Shown here one piece after another: positions 1 to 9,121 of a DNA stretch of 61,860 nucleotides (the first letter of the stretch is position 1; the number at the start of each line of letters is the position of its first letter). Where the stretch lies: NCBI RefSeq assembly GCF_003011965.1, contig NZ_PXWG01000031.1, positions 1 through 61,860 of the forward strand, in the 5' to 3' direction. Source of the DNA: Streptosporangium nondiastaticum (GTDB lineage: Bacteria > Actinomycetota > Actinomycetes > Streptomycetales > Streptomycetaceae). The notes under the pieces were generated by a model. It had not been told where the DNA came from. It did not search any database and saw only the letters and a list, made by a program, of their open reading frames with translations. Both the position numbers and the translations under genes were made by a program.

Positions 1-1043
1 AGGACCGGACGAGCGTGCTGCCCCGGCCCGCCGTGCAGCCGCTGCCCGCGGAGGACGGCGAGCAGCAGCTGAACCGGACGACGCGCCTTCCGCAGCCGCC
101 CGCGCCCCCGGTGCCGCCGGCTCCCCCGGCGGGCCCGGGCGGCCGGTTCCGGCAGGTGCCGCGGCGCGGGGTCATCGCCGTGGTGGCGGCCCTGCTGGCC
201 GTGCTGATCGGCACCGGCGTCTGGTACATCAACGCGGGCCAGTTCACGACCGTCCCCGCCGTCCTGGACATGACCCGGGAGAAGGCGGAGAAGACGCTGG
301 ACGACGCGGGGCTCGGGGTGCGCGCGAAGGAGGACTTCAGCGACACCGTCGAGCGCGGCCACGTCATCGCCGCCGACCCGGCGCCCGGCAAGCGCATCCG
401 CAACACCGGCAAGGTGACGATCACCCTGTCGCGCGGGCCCGCGCGGGCCGAGGTGCCCAACGTCGTCGGCATGCCCTTCGACGAGGCGAAGAAGAAGATC
501 GAGGGCGCGGGCCTGACCGTGGGCGAGGTCGGCAAGCAGTTCAGCACGGAGACCCCGCTGGGCTCCGTGCTGGCCACCGACCCGAAGCCGGGCGAGCAGC
601 GCCGGCCGGAGGCGCCGGTGGCGCTGACCGTCAGCAAGGGCGCCCCGCTGGACGTGCCGGACGTACGGGGCATGACCGTCGACGCCGCGACGGCCGCCCT
701 GCGCGACAAGGGCTTCGACGCCAAGGTGTCGGACGCCCAGGTGTTCTCCGACCGCGCCAAGGGCTCCGTGGCCGAGCAGTCCCCCGGCACGGGCGACAAG
801 GCCGCCAAGGGCGACACCGTGACCCTCACCGTCTCCAAGGGCAAGGAGATGGTGCCGGTCCCGGACGTCACCGGCAAGAGCGAGGCCGACGCCAAGCGGC
901 TGCTGACCGGCGCGGGCTTCCAGGTGAAGGTCGACAAGCCGTTCTTCTTCCCGCAGGACTCCGTGGAGAGCCAGTCGGTCAAGGGCGGCGAGCAGGCCGC
1001 CAAGGGCGACACGATCACCATCAAGCTCAAGGGCGGTCTGTGA
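1..1043 (+). CDS. PASTA-domain serine/threonine protein kinase, C-terminal part (5' truncated)
   Basis: The reading frame is open from the window edge (first full codon at base 3), so only the C-terminal ~346 residues are seen; the kinase domain lies outside. Counting from base 15, a Pro-rich juxtamembrane linker (residues 1-45) leads to one membrane helix (about 52-72). Four extracellular PASTA repeats follow, each with a VPxVxGM-like start and a TVTLTVSKG-like end. This is the layout of PknB/Stk1 kinases, whose PASTA repeats bind muropeptides or lipid II and signal cell-wall state to the cytoplasm. Its stop overlaps the next gene by 4 bases (GTGA), suggesting co-transcription. The kinase identity is inferred from the PASTA architecture. 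Confidence 0.88.
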   Translation, partial: DRTSVLPRPAVQPLPAEDGEQQLNRTTRLPQPPAPPVPPAPPAGPGGRFRQVPRRGVIAVVAALLAVLIGTGVWYINAGQFTTVPAVLDMTREKAEKTLDDAGLGVRAKEDFSDTVERGHVIAADPAPGKRIRNTGKVTITLSRGPARAEVPNVVGMPFDEAKKKIEGAGLTVGEVGKQFSTETPLGSVLATDPKPGEQRRPEAPVALTVSKGAPLDVPDVRGMTVDAATAALRDKGFDAKVSDAQVFSDRAKGSVAEQSPGTGDKAAKGDTVTLTVSKGKEMVPVPDVTGKSEADAKRLLTGAGFQVKVDKPFFFPQDSVESQSVKGGEQAAKGDTITIKLKGGL

Positions 1044-1936
1044 CGGTGGCGGCGGAGGAACCGACCCCCGGGCGGCTGCGCAACCCCGTGGGCGGCCACG
1101 TGCCGGTGGCGGGCGGGCTGGCCAAGGTGGGCCTCGCCTACGCGCGCGAGATGGGCGCGGAGACCCTGCAGGTCTTCGTCGCCAACCCGCGCGGCTGGGC
1201 GACCCCGGCGGGCAACCCGCGCCAGGACGAGGAGTTCCGCGCCGCGTGCGCGGAGGAGTCCCTGCCGGTGTGGGTGCACGCCCCCTACCTGATCAACTTC
1301 GGCTCGCACACCGGCGCGACGGTCGAGCTGTCCGCGGAGTCGATGCGGCACTCGCTGCGCCGCGGGCGGGCCATCGGCGCGCGGGGCGTGGTCGTGCACA
1401 CGGGCTCGGCGACGGGCGGGCGGCCGCGCCGCGCGGCCCTGGAGCAGGTCCACGAGCGGCTGCTGCCGCTGCTGGACGAGCTGACCCACGACGACGACCC
1501 GTGGCTGCTGCTGGAGCCCACGGCCGGCCAGGGCGCCTCGCTGTGCTCGCTGGTTGCGGACCTCGGCCCGTACTTCGAGGCGCTGGAGCACCACCCGAAG
1601 CTCGGGGTGTGCCTGGACACCTGTCACGTCTTCGCGGCGGGCCACGACCTCGCCGAGCCGGGCGGCATGAAGCGCACGCTCGACGAGCTGGTCTCCGTGA
1701 CCGGCGAGGGGCGGCTGAAACTGATCCACGCCAACGACTCGAAGGCCGCCGTGGGCGCGCACCTGGACCGGCACGAGAACATCGGGGCCGGCCACATCGG
1801 CGCCGACCCGTTCGGGGAGCTCTTCCGCCACCCGGCGACGGCCGGCGTGCCGCTGACGATCGAGACGCCGGGCGGCCCCGCGGGCCACGCCGCGGACGTG
1901 GCCCGGCTGAAGGAACTGCGCGACGGCGTGCTCTAG
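1040..1936 (+). CDS. nfo: Endonuclease IV (AP endonuclease family 2)
   Basis: 298 residues, close to the usual endonuclease IV length. The GTG start overlaps the preceding stop. Family marks are an early LQVFVANPRGW segment, a WVHAPYLINF segment, GVVVHTGS, LLLEPTAGQG, GVCLDTCHVFAAG and KLIHANDSK, followed by a DRHENIGAGHIG segment. The His, Glu and Asp residues of these motifs form the trinuclear zinc site. The enzyme cleaves 5' to abasic sites in base-excision repair in the cytoplasm. Translational coupling to a membrane kinase is probably an operon accident; no functional link is evident. The next gene converges from the other strand only 15 bases away. Confidence 0.9.
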   Translation: MTVAAEEPTPGRLRNPVGGHVPVAGGLAKVGLAYAREMGAETLQVFVANPRGWATPAGNPRQDEEFRAACAEESLPVWVHAPYLINFGSHTGATVELSAESMRHSLRRGRAIGARGVVVHTGSATGGRPRRAALEQVHERLLPLLDELTHDDDPWLLLEPTAGQGASLCSLVADLGPYFEALEHHPKLGVCLDTCHVFAAGHDLAEPGGMKRTLDELVSVTGEGRLKLIHANDSKAAVGAHLDRHENIGAGHIGADPFGELFRHPATAGVPLTIETPGGPAGHAADVARLKELRDGVL

Positions 1937-1951
1937 CGGGCCGCGGGGGGC

Positions 1952-2584
1952 CTACAGCTCGGGGCCCTCGCCGGGCTGTTCCTGGTAGGAGTAGCGCTGT
2001 TCGCGCCAGGGGTCACCGATGTTGTGGTAGCCCCGCTCCTCCCAGAAGCCGCGCCGGTCGGCGGTCATGTACTCCACGCCGCGCACCCATTTGGGCCCCT
2101 TCCACGCGTACAGGTGCGGCACGACGAGGCGGACGGGGAAGCCGTGCTCGGCGGTGAGCTGCTCGCCGTCCTTGTGCGTGGCGAACATCGTCTGCCCGGC
2201 GGCGAAGTCGGCCAGCCGCAGGTTCGAGCTGAAGCCGTACTCGGCCCACACCATCACATGGGTGACCCCCGGTGCGGGCGGCGCGAGTTCGAGCACCGTG
2301 CGGGCCGAGACGCCGCCCCATTCGGCGCCGAGCACGCTGTACTTCGTGACGCAGTGCAGGTCGGCCACCACCGTCGTGTACGGCAGGGCGGTGAACTCGT
2401 CGTGCGTCCAGCAGTGCTTGTCGCCGTCGGCGGTCGAGCCGAAGACGCGGAACTCCCAGCGGTCCGGCTTGAACCTCGGCACCGGGCCGTAGTGCGTCAC
2501 CGGCCAGCCGCGCTGAAGTCGCTGCCCCGGCGGCAGCTGGGGGAGCTCCCCTTTGCGGCTTTCGGTGTTTTTCGAGGGCCCCAT
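1952..2584 (-). CDS. Sulfite-oxidase-like molybdopterin oxidoreductase
   Basis: 210 residues. It matches the short single-domain sulfite oxidase superfamily (YuiH/MsrP-like molybdopterin-binding fold). Visible marks are the N-terminal WPVTHYGPVP segment, a LHCVTKYS motif supplying the conserved Cys that coordinates molybdenum, GVSARTVLE, and a C-terminal WKGPKWVRGVEYM segment. No signal peptide is visible, so it is probably cytoplasmic, unlike the Tat-exported MsrP. The natural substrate is unknown. It is transcribed away from bacterioferritin, and a 155-base divergent region with a small palindrome lies between them. Confidence 0.83.
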   Translation of the reverse strand: MGPSKNTESRKGELPQLPPGQRLQRGWPVTHYGPVPRFKPDRWEFRVFGSTADGDKHCWTHDEFTALPYTTVVADLHCVTKYSVLGAEWGGVSARTVLELAPPAPGVTHVMVWAEYGFSSNLRLADFAAGQTMFATHKDGEQLTAEHGFPVRLVVPHLYAWKGPKWVRGVEYMTADRRGFWEERGYHNIGDPWREQRYSYQEQPGEGPEL

Positions 2585-2651
2585 GCCCCCATGGTGTCAG
2601 ACCTTTCGCGCCACCGTTGACCAGGGGTTCCCCTATACGGACAACTCCCAC

Positions 2652-2665
2652 TAAGTGTGCACTTA
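2652..2665. promoter_or_regulatory. 14-bp palindrome in the divergent bfr / sulfite-oxidase-like promoter region
   Basis: The sequence TAAGTGTGCACTTA has perfect 6-base arms around a 2-base centre. It lies 74 bases before the bacterioferritin ATG and 67 bases before the divergent oxidoreductase ATG. The position suits an operator controlling one or both genes. It does not resemble the 19-bp iron box found near bfd. The binding protein is unknown and the call rests on symmetry and location alone. Confidence 0.35.
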
Positions 2666-2739
2666 CTGGACGGTCCCGAAGGGCGGTGCGAGGATGCGCG
2701 CAACCTGCCAGTCACCCCTGCTTGGAAGGAGCCTCTGCG

Positions 2740-3228
2740 ATGCAGGGCGACCCCGAGGTCATCGAGTTCCTGAATGAACAGCTGACTGCCGAGCTGACCG
2801 CCATCAACCAGTACTTCCTGCACGCGAAGCTGCAGGAGCACCATGGGTGGACGAAGATCGCGTCTCATACGCGCGCCGAGTCGTTCGACGAGATGCGGCA
2901 CGCGGAGACCCTCACCGACAGGATCATCTTCCTGGAGGGCCTGCCCAACTACCAGCGGCTGTTCCACGTCCGGATCGGCCAGACGATCACCGAGATGTTC
3001 CAGGCCGACCGGCAGGTGGAGGTCGAGGCCATCGACCGCCTGCGGCGCGGGGTGGAGGTCATGCGGGCCAAGGGCGACATCACCTCGGCCAACATCTTCG
3101 AGTCGATCCTCGCGGACGAGGAGGACCACATCGACTACCTGGACACCCAGCTGGAGCTGATCGAGAAGCTCGGCGAGGCGCTGTACATCGCGCAGTTCAT
3201 CGAGCAGGAGAACGGCGGGGCGGACTGA
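2740..3228 (+). CDS. bfr: Bacterioferritin
   Basis: 162 residues. The ATG at 2740 is chosen because GGAAGG sits just upstream and the protein then matches the family N-terminus; an upstream extension to 2617 has no family support. The ferroxidase ligands fall at canonical positions: Glu18, Glu51, His54, Glu94, Glu127 and His130, with Met52 as the heme ligand. It forms a 24-subunit cytoplasmic cage that oxidises and stores iron. The convergent gene just downstream encodes Bfd, the ferredoxin that reduces the stored iron, so the two are functionally paired but transcribed on opposite strands. Confidence 0.95.
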   Translation: MQGDPEVIEFLNEQLTAELTAINQYFLHAKLQEHHGWTKIASHTRAESFDEMRHAETLTDRIIFLEGLPNYQRLFHVRIGQTITEMFQADRQVEVEAIDRLRRGVEVMRAKGDITSANIFESILADEEDHIDYLDTQLELIEKLGEALYIAQFIEQENGGAD

Positions 3229-3243
3229 GCCCCGCGAAAGCCG

Positions 3244-3498
3244 CTAGGCCGCCTGCGGCTGCGGCAGAGCGGCTATCCCGGCGCTGAGCACGCCGGGCTC
3301 CCCCTGGTCGGCCGGCTCGCGGCGCGGGCACGCGCCGCGGCCGAGCAGTGCCTGGATGCGGCGCACGCAGCCGCCGCAGTCGGTGCCCGCCTTGCAGGCG
3401 GAGGCTATCTGCCGGGGCGTGCACGCGCCCTTGCCCGCGTGCTCACGCACCTGCTGCTCCGTGATGCCGAAGCACGAGCAGACGTACACGCGGTTCAC
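3244..3498 (-). CDS. bfd: Bacterioferritin-associated ferredoxin (Bfd-like, [2Fe-2S])
   Basis: 84 residues from a GTG start. Cysteines are arranged as in BFD domains: Cys7 and Cys9 in VCSCFG, then Cys41 and Cys44 in a TDCGGC segment, with an extra Cys35. The last ~30 residues are low-complexity and not part of the fold. BFD proteins pass electrons to bacterioferritin heme to release iron, normally under iron starvation. That agrees with the near-consensus iron box about 20 bases upstream of the start. The neighbouring bfr gene converges on it. Another BFD-type ferredoxin role is possible but less likely here. Confidence 0.88.
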   Translation of the reverse strand: MNRVYVCSCFGITEQQVREHAGKGACTPRQIASACKAGTDCGGCVRRIQALLGRGACPRREPADQGEPGVLSAGIAALPQPQAA

Positions 3499-3518
3499 CG
3501 CCCAGCCGGATTGATCAA

Positions 3519-3537
3519 TAAGGTAACCCTAACCTTA
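3519..3537 (-). promoter_or_regulatory. Iron box (DmdR/IdeR/DtxR-type operator) upstream of bfd
   Basis: Read on the minus strand the site is TAAGGTTAGGGTTACCTTA, an interrupted palindrome that closely fits the known actinobacterial iron-box consensus TWAGGTWAGSCTWACCTWA. It ends about 21 bases before the bfd GTG, so bound repressor would block transcription initiation or early elongation. Iron-loaded DmdR1 would then repress bfd when iron is plentiful. The match is directly visible; the identity of the repressor is inferred. Confidence 0.8.
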
Positions 3538-3565
3538 CCCGGCCCGGTGGCCGGAAAACAACGCA

Positions 3566-3597
3566 GTGGGGCGCGGATCACTCGATCCGCGCCCCAC
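3566..3597 (-). terminator. Hairpin terminator after aroH
   Basis: A perfect 14-base inverted repeat (arms 3566-3579 and 3584-3597) encloses a 4-base loop. It lies 24 bases past the aroH stop on the minus strand and is followed by a modest T-rich stretch. It separates aroH transcription from the bfd promoter and iron box just below. Confidence 0.8.
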
Positions 3598-3620
3598 CGG
3601 CCGTTCCGTGTCACCGACTC

Positions 3621-4979
<1,359 letters not shown>

Positions 4980-5169
4980 CTACGGGGTCGCGGCAGCTGT
5001 CCGGCCGCCGGACCGCACTTTGAGACACGCGCCGAGACGGGCCGGGACGGGCCCGGACGGGCGGGGCGGCACACCGCGGGGTGCCGGGCGCCCACCGCGC
5101 GCCCCCGGAAGCTCCTGTTCCGGCAGGCCGGTGGAGTCCCTTACCCGTCGGTAGCGGGGGTGGTTCGGG

Positions 5170-5175
5170 TAGGGT
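5170..5175 (+). promoter_or_regulatory. Probable -10 box of the trp leader transcript
   Basis: TAGGGT lies exactly 7 bases before the trpL ATG, which places the transcript start at or beside the start codon. The leader peptide would then be translated from a leaderless mRNA. No convincing -35 hexamer was seen at 17-18 bases. The same TAGNNT-N7-ATG spacing occurs before cobT and cobS in this window. Confidence 0.45.
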
Positions 5176-5182
5176 GCCCAGC

Positions 5183-5239
5183 ATGTTCGCGCAGCAGACC
5201 CGTACCTGGTGGTGGACCGCTCAACCGGCGGCCCACTGA
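5183..5239 (+). CDS. trpL: trp operon leader peptide (three consecutive Trp codons)
   Basis: An 18-codon frame encodes MFAQQTRTWWWTAQPAAH and ends in TGA. The run of three TGG codons, followed by a strong hairpin and then an anthranilate synthase gene, is the classic signature of ribosome-mediated attenuation. When charged tRNA-Trp is scarce, the ribosome stalls at the Trp codons and the terminator should not form. A trp attenuator of this kind is known upstream of the anthranilate synthase gene of S. venezuelae. There is no Shine-Dalgarno sequence, and the -10 box position suggests a leaderless start. Confidence 0.92.
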   Translation: MFAQQTRTWWWTAQPAAH

Positions 5240-5260
5240 TCGCGCGTACACGAAACGCAT

Positions 5261-5292
5261 CGCGAAGGCCGCCCGAGGGGCGGCCTTCCGCG
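5261..5292 (+). terminator. trp attenuator terminator hairpin
   Basis: Arms 5265-5274 and 5278-5287 are a perfect 10-base inverted repeat with a GAG loop. The stem extends through CGCG/CGCG with a one-base bulge and is followed by TTT. It sits 22 bases after the leader stop and 39 bases before the trpEG ATG, as expected for the attenuator's terminator. The competing antiterminator pairing was not modelled. Confidence 0.85.
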
Positions 5293-5330
5293 TTTCCCGG
5301 GCCGTTCCTCCCTCACCGGAAGGAACCCCC

Positions 5331-7298
5331 ATGACCAGCGTCACCGCACCGGCCGCCGGCACCGCCGCCCTGCTCACCCGGCTGACCGGCCCCGGCTGCC
5401 CGCCCTTCGCCCTCCTCCACCGCCGCACGCCCGGCCTCCCCCGCGGCGCCGGCGACACGGGGGAGGCCGGCGGCACCGTCGAGCTGCTCCTCGGCCCCGT
5501 CGAGGAGCACGACCGCCTCGCCGACATCCCCCTGCCCGCCGGCCCGCCCGGCGAGGGCCGCCCCGTCCACGACGCCCTCGCGCTCGTGCCCTTCCGGCAG
5601 ATCCGCGAGCGCGGCTTCGACGTCCGCGACGACGGCACGCCCCTGGTCGTCCTGCGCCCGGAAGAGAGCCACGAGCTGCCGCTCGACGAGGTGGCCGCCG
5701 CGCTGCCGGCCCACGCCGTACGGGTCGAGGGCGGCGCGTTCGACGTGAGCGACGACGCCTACGCGGACATCGTCCGGCGCGTCATCGACGACGAGATCGG
5801 CACCGGCGAAGGCGCCAACTTCGTCATCCGGCGCACCTTCGAGGGCGAGATCCACGGCTTCGCGCCCGCCGACGCCCTGGCCCTGTTCCGGCGGCTGCTG
5901 GCCGGCGAGCGCGGCGCGTACTGGACGTACGTCGTGCACACCGGCGAGCGCACCCTCGTCGGCGCCAGCCCCGAGGTGCACGTGCGCATGTCCGGCGGGA
6001 CCGTCGTCATGAACCCCATCAGCGGCACCTACCGCTACCCCGCCTCCGGCCCCGCCAAGGACGGCCTGCTGGCCTTCCTCCACGACCGCAAGGAGGTCGA
6101 GGAGCTGTCCATGGTCGTGGACGAGGAGCTGAAGATGATGTGCACCGTCGGCGACATGGGCGGCGTCGTCGTCGGACCGCGGCTCAAGGAGATGGCCCAC
6201 CTCGCCCACACCGAGTACGAGCTGCGCGGGCGCTCCTCCCTCGACGTGCGCGACGTGCTGCGCGAGACCATGTTCGCCGCCACCGTCACCGGCTCGCCCG
6301 TGCAGAACGCCTGCCGCGTCATCGAGCGCCACGAGCCCGGCGGGCGCGGCTACTACTCGGGCGCCCTCGCCCTCATCGGCCGCGACGCCGGCGGCGCCCG
6401 CACCCTGGACTCGCCCATCCTCATCCGCACCGCCGACATCGACCGCCGCGGCCGGCTCCGCGTCGGGGTCGGCGCCACGCTCGTGCGCCGCTCCGACCCG
6501 TACGCCGAGGTCGCCGAGACCCACGCCAAGGCGGCCGGCGTCCTCGCCGCCCTCGGCGTCTCCGCCCCGCGGGCGCCCCGGCCCGCGGGACCGCCCGCCC
6601 GGCTCGCCGACGACCCGCAGGTGCGCGCCGCGCTCGACGCCCGCCGCGCGGACCTCGCCCCGTTCTGGCTGCGCATGCGGTCCGCGGAGAGCGCCTCCGC
6701 CGCACGGCTCACCGGGCACGCCCTGGTGATCGACGGCGAGGACACGTTCACGGCCATGCTGGCCCACCTGCTGCGCACGTCCGGCCTGCGGGTGACCGTG
6801 CGGCGCTACGACGAGCCCGGCCTCCGCGAGGCCGCCCTGACGCACGAGGGGCCCGTCGTCCTGGGCCCCGGCCCCGGCAACCCCGCGGACGCGGCCGACC
6901 CCAAGATGCGGCTGCTCCGCGGCCTGGCGGCGGAGCTCCTGCGCGGCCACCGGTACGGCCTGCTGGGGGTGTGCCTGGGGCACGAGCTGCTCGCGGCCGA
7001 GCTGGGGCTTGCGATCGTCCGCAAGGACGTGCCGTTCCAGGGCGCGCAGGAGCGGATCGACTTCTTCGGGAGGCCCGAGACGGTGGGCTTCTACAACACG
7101 TTCACGGCACGGTGCACCGCTGCCGCGGAGGCGGAGCTGGCGATGCACCGGGTGGAGCTGAGCCGGGACGCCGGCTCCGGCGACGTCCACGCGCTCCGCG
7201 GCCCGGGGTTCGCGGGGGTGCAATTCCACCCGGAGTCCGTCCTGACGTTGGACGGGTCCGCCATCGTGGCGGAACTGCTCGCGAGCGTTCTGGTCTGA
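5331..7298 (+). CDS. trpE: Anthranilate synthase, fused TrpE-TrpG
   Basis: 655 residues. The ATG follows GGAAGG after the attenuator. The N-terminal ~400 residues are the chorismate-binding TrpE component: NPISGTYRYP, KEVEELSMVVDEELKMM, and TGSPVQNACRVIERHEP leading to GYYSGALALIG. After a Pro/Ala-rich linker, residues ~445-655 are a class I glutamine amidotransferase, with VLGPGPGNPAD, the GVCLGHE nucleophile region and FHPES for the catalytic His-Glu. It makes anthranilate from chorismate and glutamine. The single-chain fusion resembles that of S. venezuelae and PhzE-type enzymes. The trp leader and the nearby aroH favour tryptophan or indole-derived metabolism over phenazine synthesis. Confidence 0.93.
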   Translation: MTSVTAPAAGTAALLTRLTGPGCPPFALLHRRTPGLPRGAGDTGEAGGTVELLLGPVEEHDRLADIPLPAGPPGEGRPVHDALALVPFRQIRERGFDVRDDGTPLVVLRPEESHELPLDEVAAALPAHAVRVEGGAFDVSDDAYADIVRRVIDDEIGTGEGANFVIRRTFEGEIHGFAPADALALFRRLLAGERGAYWTYVVHTGERTLVGASPEVHVRMSGGTVVMNPISGTYRYPASGPAKDGLLAFLHDRKEVEELSMVVDEELKMMCTVGDMGGVVVGPRLKEMAHLAHTEYELRGRSSLDVRDVLRETMFAATVTGSPVQNACRVIERHEPGGRGYYSGALALIGRDAGGARTLDSPILIRTADIDRRGRLRVGVGATLVRRSDPYAEVAETHAKAAGVLAALGVSAPRAPRPAGPPARLADDPQVRAALDARRADLAPFWLRMRSAESASAARLTGHALVIDGEDTFTAMLAHLLRTSGLRVTVRRYDEPGLREAALTHEGPVVLGPGPGNPADAADPKMRLLRGLAAELLRGHRYGLLGVCLGHELLAAELGLAIVRKDVPFQGAQERIDFFGRPETVGFYNTFTARCTAAAEAELAMHRVELSRDAGSGDVHALRGPGFAGVQFHPESVLTLDGSAIVAELLASVLV

Positions 7299-7310
7299 CG
7301 CCCCCGGGTG

Positions 7311-7342
7311 GTGCCTGGAAGCGTCATGACGCTTCCAGGCAC
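7311..7342. terminator. Bidirectional terminator between trpEG and pfkA
   Basis: A 32-base perfect palindrome (16-base arms meeting at 7326/7327) lies in the 51-base gap between two convergent genes, 12 bases after the trpEG stop and 7 bases past the pfkA stop. It can fold identically from either strand and would stop both transcripts. Confidence 0.85.
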
Positions 7343-7349
7343 CCTGTTC

Positions 7350-8381
7350 TCAGCCGAAGAAGACCTTCACCTCCTCGTACCGTTCGACCGGCACCGTCTT
7401 CAAACGGGCCGTCGCCTCGGCCAGAGGCACCCGCACGATGTCCGTCCCCCGCAGGGCCACCATCCGCCCGAACTCCCTCCCCCGCACCGCGTCGATCGCG
7501 TGCAGCCCGAACCGCGTCGCGAGCCAGCGGTCGAACGCGCTGGGCGTGCCGCCCCGCTGCACGTGGCCCAGGACCGTGGTGCGGGCCTCCTTGCCCGTGC
7601 GCCGTTCGATCTCCTTCGCGAGCCACTCCCCCACGCCGGACAGCCGTACGTGCCCGAAGGCGTCGTGCGACGTGCCGTCCTTGAGGACGAGATCGCCGTC
7701 CTTGGGCACGGCGCCCTCGGCGACGACGACGATCGGGGCGTAGCTCGCGCGGAAGCGGGAGGTGACCCAGCCGCAGACCTCGTCGAGGTCGAACCGCTGC
7801 TCGGGGATGAGGATGACGTTGGCGCCGCCGGCGAGGCCGGAGTGCAGGGCGATCCAGCCGGCGTGCCGGCCCATGACCTCGACGACGAGGACGCGCATGT
7901 GGGACTCGGCGGTGGTGTGCAGCCGGTCGATGGCCTCGGTGGCGATGCCGACCGCCGTGTCGAAGCCGAAGGTGTAGTCGGTGGCGGAGAGGTCGTTGTC
8001 GATGGTCTTGGGGACGCCGACGCACGGGATGCCGTGCTCGCTCCAGAGCAGGGCGGCGACGCCGAGGGTGTCCTCGCCGCCGATGGCGATGAGGGCGTCG
8101 ACCTCGTCCTCGGCGAGGTTCTCGCGGATCCGCCGGACGCCGCCGGGCTCCTTGAAGGGGTTGGTGCGCGAGGAGCCGAGCACGGTGCCGCCGCGCGGGA
8201 GGATGCCGCGCACGGCGGGGATGTCGAGCCGGGAGACGGCGCCGTGGAGGAGGCCGCGCCAGCCGTCCCGGTAGCCGATGAATTCGTAGGAATGGTCCTG
8301 GACGCCCTTGCGGACGACGGCGCGGATGACCGCGTTGAGGCCGGGGCAGTCACCGCCGCCGGTCAGCACTCCGATCCGCAT
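7350..8381 (-). CDS. pfkA: 6-phosphofructokinase (PfkA, actinobacterial group)
   Basis: 343 residues. ATG at 8381 follows AAGGAG and gives the family N-terminus MRIGVLTGGGDCPGLNAVIR. Other motifs are IGGEDTLGV in the phosphate-donor loop, PKTIDNDL with the catalytic Asp pair, EVMGRHAGWIAL and GHVQRGGTPSAFDR. The enzyme phosphorylates fructose 6-phosphate in glycolysis. The GGDCPG and GGED sequences belong to the mixed group containing both ATP- and pyrophosphate-dependent enzymes, so the phosphoryl donor cannot be fixed from sequence alone. Streptomyces members studied biochemically use ATP. The MacRS-like pair lies just upstream on the same strand. Confidence 0.92.
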   Translation of the reverse strand: MRIGVLTGGGDCPGLNAVIRAVVRKGVQDHSYEFIGYRDGWRGLLHGAVSRLDIPAVRGILPRGGTVLGSSRTNPFKEPGGVRRIRENLAEDEVDALIAIGGEDTLGVAALLWSEHGIPCVGVPKTIDNDLSATDYTFGFDTAVGIATEAIDRLHTTAESHMRVLVVEVMGRHAGWIALHSGLAGGANVILIPEQRFDLDEVCGWVTSRFRASYAPIVVVAEGAVPKDGDLVLKDGTSHDAFGHVRLSGVGEWLAKEIERRTGKEARTTVLGHVQRGGTPSAFDRWLATRFGLHAIDAVRGREFGRMVALRGTDIVRVPLAEATARLKTVPVERYEEVKVFFG

Positions 8382-8428
8382 GACACTCTCCTTCAGCCGG
8401 AGGACGCCGCCGCGGCCGGAGTGCGCGG

Positions 8429-9121
8429 TCAGGCGTCGTCGAGACCTCGCTCTATCGCGTAGCGCACGAGCTCCACGCGGTTGTGCAACTGGAGCTTGCC
8501 CAAGGTGTTCTGCACATGGTTCTGCACCGTGCGGTGGGAAATAACCAGCCGCTCGGCGATCTGCTTGTACGACAGCCCCTTGGCGACGAGGCGCAGCACC
8601 TCGGTCTCGCGGTCGGTGAGCCGGGGGGCCTTGGGCTCGTCGGGGGCGGCCGGGGCGGGGTCGGCGGCCAGCCGCCGGTACTCGCCGAGGACGAGGCCGG
8701 CGAGGCCGGGGGTGAAGACGGGGTCGCCGGCGGCGGTGCGGCGGACGGCGTCGACGAGCTCCTCCGTGCTGGCCGACTTCAGCAGATAGCCGGTGGCGCC
8801 GGACTTCACGGCCTCCAGGACGTCGGCGTGCTCGCCGCTGGCGGAGAGGACGAGGACGCGCAGGGCGGGGTTCTCGCCGACCAGTTCCTTGCAGACGGCC
8901 ACGCCGGGCAGGCCGGGCAGGTTGAGGTCGAGGACGAGGACGTCGGGGCGGGCGGCCTTGGCGCGGCGGACGGCCTCGGGGCCGTCGCCGGCGGTCGCCA
9001 CGACGTCGTGGCCGGCGGCGGCCAGGTCGCGGGCCACGGCGTCGCGCCACATGGGGTGGTCGTCGACGACCATGACCCTGACCGGGTGCTGTGCTGCGGT
9101 TTCGGCTGTGGTCTCGCTCAT
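8429..9121 (-). CDS. macR: NarL/FixJ-type response regulator (MacR-like)
   Basis: 230 residues. The receiver domain has the acidic pair in VVDDHP, the phospho-acceptor Asp65 in LVLDLNLPG and a conserved Lys in GYLLKSAS. A LuxR-type helix-turn-helix follows, with LTDRETEVLRLVAKGL and ISHRTVQNHVQNTL. It is encoded immediately after, and overlaps by 4 bases (ATGA), a histidine kinase, so the two form a two-component system. From memory, the order and type match MacRS (SCO2120/2121) of S. coelicolor, a regulator of morphogenesis and antibiotic production. The symbol rests on that recollection. Confidence 0.85.
   Translation of the reverse strand: MSETTAETAAQHPVRVMVVDDHPMWRDAVARDLAAAGHDVVATAGDGPEAVRRAKAARPDVLVLDLNLPGLPGVAVCKELVGENPALRVLVLSASGEHADVLEAVKSGATGYLLKSASTEELVDAVRRTAAGDPVFTPGLAGLVLGEYRRLAADPAPAAPDEPKAPRLTDRETEVLRLVAKGLSYKQIAERLVISHRTVQNHVQNTLGKLQLHNRVELVRYAIERGLDDA

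Noticed and set aside
2617..2739. N-terminal extension of bacterioferritin
   Set aside because: The ferroxidase ligands fall at canonical numbers only with the ATG at 2740, which has its own ribosome site.
5313..7229. Long minus-strand reading frame opposite trpEG, and others such as 32479-34338 (+) and 54710-57850 (-)
   Set aside because: They are complementary-frame shadows of strongly supported genes, made of Arg/Gly/Ala-rich or His/Asp-rich nonsense with no domains, as GC-rich genomes routinely give.
5331..7298. Phenazine PhzE-type identity for trpEG
   Set aside because: The Trp-rich leader and attenuator and the nearby aroH favour tryptophan-pathway control, and no other phenazine genes are nearby.
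8000..8120. Calling the phosphofructokinase pyrophosphate-dependent from its GGED/GGDCPG residues
   Set aside because: Actinobacterial enzymes with these residues include ATP users, so the donor is left open.
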